Assembly (NCBI RefSeq): GCF_023053635.1
Contig: NC_086187.1
Span: 29,612,501-29,676,500 of the forward strand
Origin: Elgaria multicarinata webbii
Lineage: Eukaryota; Chordata; Lepidosauria; Squamata; Anguidae
DNA: 64,000 bases
Direction of reading: 5' to 3'
Within the stretch, counting starts at the first letter, position 1; every line of letters starts with the position of its first letter. Positions 19,601 to 31,600 of the stretch are shown here, piece after piece. The notes under the pieces were generated by a model. The model searched no databases, was not told where the DNA came from, and saw only the letters and a list, made by a program, of their open reading frames with translations. The position numbers and the translations under genes were made by a program.

Positions 19601-22600
19601 TTATATTGTTCATATATCCACCGTTGAGGTCATGTGGTAGGCGTGTTGGATAATCCGTTCTACACGTGATGTGCTGCATCATGTGCAAGTTGTGAGCTAC
19701 CACTTGGCACATGCACCCAACCCTTCTACCCCTGCAGCATCCTCTGACAGCTTGGGTCTGTGGGCCGCATCCTGAGACAACGCTAGGGGTAACAGAGTAT
19801 TTATGTGTTATGCTGTGGTGTGGAAATCCTGAGAACTTGATTCACAGAAGTCCCTTAGATCAGGTTGCCTTTTTTTAATATAGGATGAAAGTGTGATAAA
19901 ATTAACTCAAGAACTTGCACAGAAACTTGGATTAAAAATAAGGAAAGCCTACGTCAGGGCAAAAGTAAGTAGAAGTACTTTTATACATTGCTTTTGGAAG
20001 CTCTCTTCTATATTCTATATTATTTATGATGATATGTTTAATTGCAGCCTCCCCCAAACTCTGTTTCTGCAGAAGTATCAAGTAAGGTAAGGTTTTGTGT
20101 CACTTGTGTGTGAACTGAATTCTTTTGATGGAGTTTGTTTTCCTGTCAGTAAAGTGAAGCTGTGACTCATAGTACAAGATAAGATGTAGTCTTGGAAGTA
20201 TTTGGGTGCTACAAGGTTTTATTTGGTTTAAACATTTAGAATAATGTGGCTTTGTTGGTTTTTAATAGTCCATGTGCAGGTCTTGCTAGGGAATTGTAAG
20301 CCAGGATTCTTACATAATAATTGAGGCTACAAAATAACATGAGAATTGTTGGGTTTGAATTTCTGTAATGTTTGGCCTGGGCTTCCAATGTTTATTAAAC
20401 CTTTTAATGGCATCCATCTTGAATGAAAAATGTCTGCCTGAGGCATTTGCTGTGCAAACTTCCTGGTGACAGATATTTTGCTTGCTTGCAGAGTTCAAAT
20501 ACTTCTATAGAAGATATTGAATCAGGTGAGGCTTCCTGGAATTAATGGGGCAAGTTATGAAAAACAGCTATTCCACTATTTTTCATTGTCAGATTAATTT
20601 TTATGTAGGTCGCCTTAAGAGTGTCTGCATTCTCACCTGCTTTTCCATCCTCCCGTGGATTTCCATGTGTTCCCACTGTGAGAGGGAATCCATTTGTCCC
20701 TGCCCAGACGATAGGTGTCGCTGACGTTCGCTTCCATGTGGGCAGCAGCAGCTTGCTTGTGTTCATGAGGAGTGTCTGAGAGAGGCTTGGCTTGGCCTCC
20801 TCAAGAACACGCCTGGTAAAGCGGGAGGCCGCTGGGCCTGGGTGTTCCCTGTCAGTGCTCCCCGCATTGTTCAGCATGTGCTGCTTTGAGTGTCCGAGTT
20901 TTTCTCTAAACACTTGCTGCCCAACTTTTCTGTGAAACCAGCTACCTGATCCACATCTGGTGGGCCTCGCCTCCTTTCTGGTGGTGGTGGTGGGGAGAGC
21001 GTAAATGTGTGCCCTTCCTGGGCATTCTGTAATGGCAGCAGGCTGGCCTTGGGAATAAGCAGGGCCTGGCTGCTGACAGGAGGCCTTTGATGCTTGGACC
21101 TGAATAGAATCTCAGCTGCTTGTCCTGTGATCTCATGAATGGCGCATTGTGGCCTAGGCGCTCTTGCGCCATGAGGCCAGGGCCTACCTGCTCTGGTGAA
21201 AGGTCTGTGTTCCGGTATGAAGGGACTTCTTTGTAGCTATGGAGAAAGGATTGAGAAGAATCTGGCCATGTTATGTTCTGCGTGCCTTTGATGTTTCCTG
21301 GTGACCCATTTTCTTTGAACCCTGATGATGGGTACACAGAGTGGGGAGAGGGCTGAAGGCGGGCTGGCATGGAGTCCCTGGATCACACTGTGTGACACTC
21401 GGCGGGTTTGGGGGGACGGGGGGGCTGCCCTTGGGAGATTGGCCTCAGTCTCTGAGAATCCCTTTTCTGAGACACATCAAAATCTGTTTCAGATTTTCCC
21501 AGTTGGAAGGAAAAGGTTCTTTCTCCCTCCTCCGCCCCTCCCAGTTTTGCTCCTGAGCTGACCAGTGACCTGCCTCCATTACCAATGGCATCTCTGATCA
21601 CTCTTCCAATGGAGAAGAGTTCTCTCTCTGCTGCTTCCCTGGCCAATGGAGGGTCTTTCGCTAGTATACCCGATGGCTGTTTAGACTGTGGGGATGGAGA
21701 TGATATTCTTGGAGATGAACTAGATGAATTACTGGATTCAGCAGTTTCTGATCCTGGTGGAAGTGTAATGGTAAGCCACCTTCCTTTTTGCTTGGTACGA
21801 AATCTGTGGGATTATCCATGGCTGGCTGTTGTGGTCCTGCCTTCCCGGTGTCTCCTGCGGCGCTTTTTGTTTCTGCCACAGTTGTTCCTCAGGAACCAGT
21901 TTTCCGTGGATGTGTAAAAAGCCGGAGGGCGCAAGGCTAGAAGTGGGTCAGTGGGTCAAGAGTTCTGCTGTAGAAATTAGTCATCCTGAGCCATTGGCCT
22001 CGCTGCGTTTTAAGGCTGCTTTATACTTGGATGCATTTGTGCTTGGAAACTTATTGCACAGAGGCGACGGATTGCAAAGAACATCAGAAGAGCCCTGAGG
22101 CTGGATCTCGTCCAGCACTCTGTTGTTGACCAGGGGCCCACGAGCAAGACACGATGCAATGACACCCTTCCGCCCATCTCCCCCAGCAACTGGTGTACCT
22201 GGGGCTTATTGCCACCTATGCAGTTCTGTTGATGCTGTTGGCCTTTATGGAATCACATTCCTACATGTTTGCAATATGAGGACCCCTCAGCTGGGAATCT
22301 TAGTCTTACCAGCATTCCATGGTCTGTACTTGGAAGGCTCCTAACATGGACTCTTGGAGCATGTCAGTTTCACCACAGAGATCCCCGGGCCGCCATGAGA
22401 GACACCCATGTTTTGGCTGATTGGCTGCAGCTCTCCAGGGGCTCAGATTTCCCACCAGCCTGGTACTTGGGACCTTTTAACTGGTGATGCCAGGGATTAG
22501 ACCTGGGGGCATCTTAATTGGACCATGGGTTCTAGCGTCTGACAGTAGGAGTCTTCCTTGTGCTCTGGTCTGTCTAGTCCAGTGCTTTCTGCTCCGATTG

Positions 22601-25600
22601 GCTGTGTCTTGGGCAGAGAAGGCTCTTCCCTGGCACCTGCTTCTTTATCCTTTTATCTGGGGATTGAACCTGGGACCTTTTGCATGCAAAGTAGGTGTTC
22701 AGCCACGGAGTTGTGAGCCCTCCCCAGCCACATCGTCGTCAAGTTGGAGCCAGACCCATAGCAAACTCTCCAGCAGTGGCAGCTGGCAGGTGCTGATCCC
22801 ACATTGAAAGCAAGCGTGTGCGTAGACCAGCTCCAAAAGTCATTCAGTTCAGAAGGCTTAAAACATCCACCACTTTGGGATATGCTGAAAAAGACCTTTT
22901 ACTATTTTTGTATTTTATTGTACTTGTGATTACATCTTTATATTGTAAACTGCTTTAGTAAATGCTTTTGTTAAGTAGTCTATGAGCAAACACACACCCA
23001 GGTCACTGGAAGTGAGGAATCACTTGGTTGCATTTAGTATAAATTCTTTCCCTTCTTTTCCTAGCCAAGTACAATTGTCCGAGGAACCATCCCAACCGCT
23101 ACCATCGCGCCCAGCTTACCTTTTTCTGCCCCTTTGCTTGGGACGTTGTCGGTCGGGGCTGGATTTGTTCCTGCAGCCTCTTTTTCTGAAATGTATTCCC
23201 AGCCCTTGGTTTCTGCCCTGGACAACTTTTGTTCCTCTTTAAGTACTTTCTCAATCAGTGATTCTAAAAGAGGTAAGACCAGTTGTAAAGGGAAAATCCT
23301 GATAGGTGAAGCCTGTGAATCAAAGTGTCCCTCCTCTCCATTTTAGATAAGGAGTTAAAAGGCAGTGGCTTGCAAGGAAGAGGCGGGGGACGCTGCCCCT
23401 TGACCAGTGGGGATCTTTTCTTTCTTCCCACTCCCATATGCCCAGATGGCTTCAGACTCCTGCAGCACATGTGCTCCTCTCTAGAAACAGTGCCCATCCT
23501 TATATGGGCTGAGAGGTGGGGGGATCCTCCTCACTCCCAGCAGCTGGCATGGTGGTTCGTGCATCTAATATGGTCACCCCATAGTTCACCACCCCATTGC
23601 GTCATAGTGGTTTGCAAAATCCCTGTGCCCGGGTGGTAGGGCTCCTGCAGAGATGAAGTGTTTCTTGCTCATCTTTCACTCTGCTCATATGCGAAATGTG
23701 TATCAAACTAACTCGCGGTGTTCTTAATCCCAATAGATATATCCAGTTCTATTTCTAGAGATGTCACCTCAGCATTAAACAGTAATTCTCCTCTTCGACT
23801 AGTGAGTACCTGTGCAAATTTTCCTTTACAAATGTATTGCAGCTCTGATTCGGGTCCTCTTAAATTTTAGGTTTGTTTGTTCTCTTGTTATTAAAATGTT
23901 CCGTGGTTTTGGTTTGAAACATAATCTCAAGATACATTTTGAAATGGGCCAGGACCCAAGTTCACTTGGCCTTGAAGGCTGCTGGATGGCCCTGGGTCAG
24001 CCACTGTCTCTCAGTCTGACCTGCCTTGCAGGATTGTTGTGAGGATAAAGTGAGGCAGGGGGCAGCCACATACACTGTCCTGATCTCCTTGGAGGAAGGG
24101 CAGGACGAAATTGCAGTGAGCAGTGCTAATGAGGTGACCAGCTCCTCTTCTTCCCTCAGATGAATGGGCCTGCGAGTTTGTTTGGGTCCGAGAACTACAT
24201 TGGCATTTCCAGCCCAGCTCGAAATGACTATTCTGGCACGTTTGGCAGTGGGCCTGCTAATCTGCCTGTGTCAACGGCATCTTTTGTAGTTGCCAGAAAC
24301 CCTCTGGAAGGCACCCATGAGCTAAGGCAGGCCTGCCAGTCGTGCTTTATCAAAAAGGGTAAGGAGCCGAGGGAGCGCGGCAGGGAAATTGGGGGATGTA
24401 ACTTGGGAGGTGGAAGCTAAATGGCAGCAGCCCCTAGCAGTGTTCCAGATGCACCCCCCTGCCTCTCTCCAACAGAAGAGGGATCAACATAATTGGCAGG
24501 TGGAAAAGGTGCCGCAGTCACAGTTCCTGCTGCCTTTCTTTGTTTTAGCTTGTGCTTTTATGGCTCATTTGGTTCACAAAAGCATCCTTAAAGGACAGGC
24601 TGAGTGGGCAAGAGAATGTCACCACTCTGTCCCTTGGAGATGCTGAAAAAAGTCACCTTCTTTGCTGCAATTTACTTTGGTCATGGTGAATTAAATTATA
24701 TTTATTATATTGTTATTTTTCGTCTTCCATATAAATAATCTAACTTTGGTTTAAATGAATTAAGCCAATCCATGTCAATCTTATAACCAGTTTGGAAAAG
24801 GCAGTCGCCCAAACCTCTGTAATCTGCTCTTGGTGCCTAAGGACTCTGCCCCCTCCCCTCCTCCTCCTGTGAACCACTGGTGTGTTTGTCTTTGCGTGTA
24901 CAATAAGCATCTTATAAACAATAAAGCTTGATTTCAGTGTCAGGGAGTTCCACTTGGCTGCAAGTTCTGAGATCAGCTTCTAAAGACTGACCCCACCAGA
25001 TATATTCCTGGAACATCTTCTGATTGTTCCACCTAGCTAATACTATTTTAGACCATCACGTCTGATATAACTCCAGGGTGTATTGCATACCGTTTTGGGG
25101 GTTGATGGAAGCTTGAAAGTTGCTTTCCATTAAAATCACCTGGTTGAGGCAACCAGGAAAGGAGGGAGAGAATTGCACAGCTCAAGGGAAGGAGGGAGTA
25201 TAGAAGCCCGAGTCTCCCTGGCTGCTCCTTCCTATAGCACCGGATCATGGTGTGGCGTTATATTGGGAGATTTTCCATATTCTCAGTGTGCTATGGACAA
25301 TTGGAAAAATCAGTATTGGAGTATTGCAAAATTTATCGTTGAACATGAGATCTTAAACTGGTAGCTGCAGAACTGATTCTCCCTTAGGAAACTGACAACT
25401 ACACAAGACTTGAGTTTCCTCTCTGGTCAAAATAACAATTCTGCTTTAGGATGCAGTCCAGCCTAGGCTGTGGAAACCTCTGCTGCAGGAACCCTGTTGA
25501 AATGAACAGGGGGCTGTGCAAAAAGCACAGCTGTTCAATTAGTTCTTCAGGTGTATGAATGTGGATTAAAGGCTGAGGTTGGACACTTGCCTATTTGTCG

Positions 25601-28600
25601 TAAGAATACAGTTCTACGGTTGATGGCAGACGGGGGAAGATAAAGCCAGCTTTTTGACCTCCTCCCGATTTTTTACAGATCCAAAATTACTGGATTATAC
25701 TTACCATCCCAATCTAGAGCATATGTGTAAGAAGGATACCCTAATAGGTAGAATAAAGAACTCTGAAGATAAATCATGGAAAAAAATAAGGCCGAGGCCA
25801 ACAAAAACGCAGTATGTGGGGCCATATTATATATGTAAAGGTAAGGATTTTCACTCTGGAATGTACGCATTCCTGTTCATGCTTTGCTAGCCCATGATTT
25901 CCTCAAGACTCAGGCTGGGTAGTGCTGTTTCCTTCTTCATTCTTGCAACTACCCCTGTGGAACGGTGGGCTAGTCCCATTTCTCAGGTGGGGACTGTGGG
26001 GAGAGCTAGCAGGCTGTCCGCAGGCATTCTGATTGGGCACATGCCTTGGGTTAATCTCTCAGGAGAGCTGACATGCTTTTGAGCTTGTTTATGTCTGTGA
26101 TCGGGGTGGTGGCGGGAAGTTAGGAGCAGCATCCAGCCACTTGGCGAGAACTTTACCCCCACTCCTGAAATTGATAAAAACTGGGCAGGCGCGGGGCCCT
26201 TGGGCAGGCCAAGAAATGCAGGAACCCATTTCCCCTCCTTGTCACCGTCGTCCGGTGGTGGCGTCGCGAGGGCAAGGCTTGCGGGGACTCGGCGCTCCTT
26301 CGAGAGCAGGGCCACGGGCATCTCCTGCCACTCCGCCCCCTGGTTCCCTCTGAGCTTAGCTGCCACCCTCACAGGAGGTGGAGAGCTACGCATCCCCCAG
26401 CAGCAGGGTATCCCCTTTCCGTAATGCCAGGGGCTTTGGGGCGGCCTGGGAGCCTGGCTGGGCCCTTAAGAGCCCTTCGCTTTAGAAAAGGCCGGTGCCT
26501 GGCAGAGATGGAAACTGCTGGAGAGGTTTGACCGTTTGGGCAGTATAGAAATGTGATAAATCAGTAGAGTGGGTTTGTTGGTAGGGATCAGCGCCATCGC
26601 CTCCGTATCACATTCACCCCTGCTGCCTAGCGGCCACGGAAACAAAGGCTGCGCAGCTGGGAGCAAGAGGGCAGCGAAAGGGGCCGGGGCGTTTCCCCAC
26701 TCACTTCCGGATGTCCTCCTGCATTCCAGATGTTGCTGCTGGAGAGGAGTGTCGATATTCTGGCCACTGTACCTTTGCCTATTGCCAAGAGGAGATCGAT
26801 GTGTGGACTTTGGAGCGGAAAGGGGCATTCAGTCGCGAAGCGCTCTTTGAAGGCAACGGAGAGATCAGCTTGACGGTGTCCCGACTGCTTCAAGAGCATC
26901 ACGGACTGTTCATGTTTCTTTGTGAGGTGTTTATCTCAAACTCTCTTTGTGAAGCAGAACAAGAGCAGAATGCAGTAGAGAAATTGAGAGCAGCTGCTTG
27001 AGCAGTCCTGCCTGGTGAACTTCCTGAAATAATTAGATTGCTGGTTGGGGATGACATCCTGGCTTAGACCGCACGGCCTCTCTTTCATTAGGTAGAATTT
27101 CTCATGAGGATTGATACACTGTGGTGCTGTGTATCCCTCTCTCCAAGCAGCTCCTGCCCCTGGCTCCAGGCCACCTGGGACGGCGCCAACGTCTCTTAAC
27201 GGTCCTGCTCAGGCCTTGTAAGGGGGGAGGAGGAGGAGGAGGAGGAGGGGGGGGGCGTGACATGGCCAGAGGCCCCCTGCTGCTGTGCCGTAGAGTGATA
27301 GTGGGCTGCCAGTCCCAACACTGAGTATTTTATAGCTGTCTAGTGGGGAGGGGGAGGGGGAACAGGACATGTGCACCTTTCCAGGGTTACTGTTTTCCCC
27401 TGAGAGGCTTGAGCTGTCCATTTTCCTCTCCATTTTGTTTTTGCTTTGTTTTCAACTGACACACAAACGTTCTGTGTCTTAGCTGATCCCAGCCATAGAC
27501 GTCACTGGTAAGACCCTGTGGACAAGCTGCCAGATGTCTGGATTGTGTGTATACCCTTTTAGAATCATAGAATAGTAGCGTTGGAAGGGGCCTAAAAGGC
27601 TATCGAGTGCAACCTCCTACCATCATCCTTGTGCCATCCACGTTCTGACAGGCAGCTTTTGTTTTGAAAGTTGCTTTCAATTTACAAATCTACTTCTACA
27701 TAGCCAGGAGAGTCCGCCAAGTATGTAGAAGCCTCCTACCACGTTTTAAGAGCTCCTGTTTCAAACTGAGAGGCACTCAACTATCCAAGTTCGCTATTAA
27801 AGTTGGACTTGCCACAAAACACGCCGCATACTCACGTCTGAGCAGGAGTTCAGCATGCCAGCCAGCCTCCTCCGGGATGCTGTGTCGCTCCAGCAGGCTG
27901 CCTGACCCCCACCCCCACTACCCCGAGGGTGCCCCGACCTCCCCCCTCTTCCTTCTCAGTGGGCCCTTTTTCACGCCAGTCCTGTCGGTACTCACGACTT
28001 GAGCTTGCTGTTAGAGAGAGTGATAACAATATAAGAGTAGATTCTGTTCCTATTCTAAAGTGCTTTGGTTTTGTATTTCAGAAATGTTTTGAGCATAAAC
28101 CCAGAATAATAAGCAAAAGGAATAAGGATAACTCATCTTCCTGTTCTCACCCTGCTATGCATGATTTTGAAGATAACAAGTATGTTCAAAAGCCTCGTCC
28201 GTCTTGGATTTTAGAGACTGTTTTGATATATAAAGTGTGTGTGTTCTAGTTCTCATTACCTAGTAAATAAATTGTGTGACTTCCTCCTTTCATAAATAGT
28301 TTGTTTTAGCTATAGCAGCAAGACAGATGTCAAGATGTATAAATGAGCCTTTTAAACATTCTGTGAAATGGCCAATGAGTCACATGGGTCTATTCAGTAG
28401 CCGTTATTGGCCTGCTGCATTTCCTTATGTAGGAATATCACAACATGGGCGCTGTTTAAAACCTCTGTTCGTGTGTGTCAAATTTGATTGTTTTCCTAGC
28501 TGTTTAATTCTGTTCAGTTTCACATGTGCCGACTAACTATGGGTTGCTTAACGCATCATTAGTTGTGACCACACGGTAGTGAGTGGGTACATTGAGTCCT

Positions 28601-31600
28601 GCGGGTCTGTCGCTTTCCTAAACAACTCAGAGCCACCAAACCATGAGTTAACTCTGGATTATTTAACCCCTAAACAACACAGAGTTCAATAGCTATATTG
28701 TAGAACTGGAGTAGTGCAGTGGCTAAAATTGAGCTACAAATCAGGAAGTCCTCAGCTGGAATATTTCTCCTTCCAAAAACTCACCAGGTGGCCTTGGGCG
28801 AGCAATTATCTGCTCAGTCTCCACTGCCCTCTCCCCCATCTCTGCAATAGACAAATGTTCTATTGGTTGCTTTAAAGAAAGTGGTGTGTGTGTGTGTGTG
28901 TGTGAAGTACTTTAAAACAGATTAATGTGTAAATGTTTAAAATATTTAGTTTAAAACTGATTATGTGAAATTCAGTTTGGATAAGGTGATAAGTTTGAAA
29001 GAACAGTTTTGGAATAAGACAACAGAATGCTGACAGTAATCTGCTATTTTAAAGGGGATATGTAAAGCTGTTTCTACTGATTGGGGCTTGTAGTCATTTT
29101 TTGTTTAAATGCAAATGTTTGAAGCAACTTTTCAAAATCTTCCTTTGACTCACATTTGATCTTTTAAATGAAACAAATAGGTGCCTTGTCCACATTTTGC
29201 GAGAAACGACAGTGAAGTATTCCAAGATTCGACCTTTTCATCCTCAGTGTCAGCTGGATCTGTGCCGGCATGAAGTTCGCTACGGCTGTTCACGGGATGA
29301 TGAGTGTTTCTATGCTCACAGTCTTGTAGAGCTCCAAGTATGGATGATGCAGAATAAGACCGGTAAGATCTAATGCAAGACCAGGTGAAGCTGTACTACA
29401 AAAACGCCTCGATGCATTTTTGGGCAGGGAGTACATTTTTCCCTCTCAGAATGGTCCCAGGCTTTCTTAAACTCTGGAGCCCTAGGGCGGGGGCTTCGTG
29501 CTCAGACACCTATGTGCTGTGAAATATGTCGTGTTTTCATGACAGCGAAAATGGTAATCTGCATCCCTGAAGGGTGCTCTCCTGTGCATGTTTAGAGAGA
29601 GGAAAAAGTGCTACAACTCCCAGTATGCTCCAGTCAGCATGGCTTACTGGGGAACACTGGGAGTTGTGGCACCCTTTTCTCTCTATAAACATGTATAGGA
29701 TTGTGCCGTAATTGTATGTTTGGGAAACACAATTGCTCTTTAACAAGAGCAAAACTTTGCACTGTGTTTTAGTGGTTTTCCTTTTGGTGTTTGTGGGCTG
29801 CAATCCTATGTACCTGGGAACACGCCTCTTTGGAAAGAGTGGGATTTACTTCTGAGTAAATATGCATAGGATTGTTCTGTGCATCTAGTTTGGCAAGTTC
29901 TTTATACTTAGACATGTTTTATTTTTAATTTTTATATCCACTATTGAAATGATCATGAAACCACAGTCTTGGAGGGCAAATTCGTGCTTGTGCAAAGGTT
30001 AGCAACATCACAATTGCCTAAGATGCATGTCTCCCTCACCACAGGTATTTCTCATGAGGCTATTGTTCAAGAATCAAAAAAATATTGGCAGAATATGGAG
30101 TCTAATGCACATGGAGCACAGGTACTTTCCTCAGATGGCCTCACGAAGCACCTGGTGCACTGGCGCGCAAAGGAACGGGAGAGATGGCTGCTCAGGGTTC
30201 AAGTTCCTGCTTTGCACGCAGAAGCCCTCGGGCCCCGCTGCTGGCCCCGCTGACCCTTTACAAAAGGCACCAGGAGAGCTCGTGCCACTGGGAGTAGGCA
30301 GCCGATCCTCTCGCCCAATATTTGGCAGGTTCCTTGGCAAAACGATGGACTAGGAGTTGCGTTGCCCCAAAAGCCATCAATCCCCAGAGTCCTTCAGCAG
30401 AGGGAAAGAGGATGGTTTCTAAGATGACCTGAGGCACCAAGGACTGACTGCTGCTGCCCTTTGTGCAGCTCACATTACCCATGAAACACCGCTTTGGGGC
30501 TGCGGAACTTCTTCCCTACTGTTGATCAAAAAGCACTGGAGTTCTGAGTCCATGCTCTTCCACATACATCTGTTAGGCCTCTACTAGGAGGCCACAGGTG
30601 AACAGGCACACTGTTGATGGAGAGATACAGGCAGGTAATCTATGGCGGAATCCTTGTTTGGGCCTTAAGACATACACACCCCTTCTAAGCTTGCAAGATT
30701 TCCATGTCTTGTGCAAAGATGGGTGGTGTTTCAAGGAGAAAATAGAAATGTAGCTCTTTGGAAGCATTTCATTTTGACCTTCAAGCTTGCAACTCCCTAT
30801 GTGTCAGCAGGTTCATTTTTAAATGGATGCTTTCAGTGGCTTCTTCGATAATCAGTGGGGTTTATTACATGTTAGCAGTTGGTGTCTATGCTGCATTGCC
30901 AGCCACATTCGAAGCTCCCTTAGTTTCAGGAGTGACTAGCAATGCATCATGGGAACCCAGAAGGGTTCTGAGCTTTCAAACTGAGCTGTATTTTGGAGCC
31001 TCATTGTAGAATTATTCACATTTTGAGGTAAGAAGGAATTTACATCAGCAACTTTAAAGGAAGTGATCACAGCACATCTCCCATTGAGATTCAAATACAT
31101 TACTTAACAGATGGCCTAGTCGGATGACACAGTGTGGCTTGTTTTGGGTTATTTAATCCATGGTGAGTCATGGTGCCCACGGGCACCACTTTGCAAATCC
31201 GACCCCGGCATTGTCATGGTCATGTGAGCCCAGTGTGTGCTATGCGAGGGTTATATAAATGCGAGTGTGTGTGTGATGCTGGATTTGCACGACACTACAA
31301 GGCCCAAGCAGGGATTGGATATGATATGCAAAACTGCACGTCCACGTGCCACAGCTTCACCAGAAGTAAAATAACCGATGGTGGACTGCTGTGTCGTGCA
31401 AATGTGTGGATGGTATTATACTGCTATCTTTTTATTTTCATAAAATATTTCTATGCTGCTCTTTTATTTAAAAAAATTAAAGCAGCTGATAAACGGACAG
31501 TAACAATGTATTGAAAAAACAGCAAGCAGAGTGATTAAAAGAACTAAAATAAATTTAAAAAAATTTGAAATATTATAGCAGGATAAACAATAAAACTAGT

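Noticed and set aside
22655-22725. A possible tRNA-Ala(TGC) gene on the minus strand
   Set aside because: The A and B boxes are visible, but the sequence has decayed pairing and continues into a SINE body, so it is a retroposed derivative.
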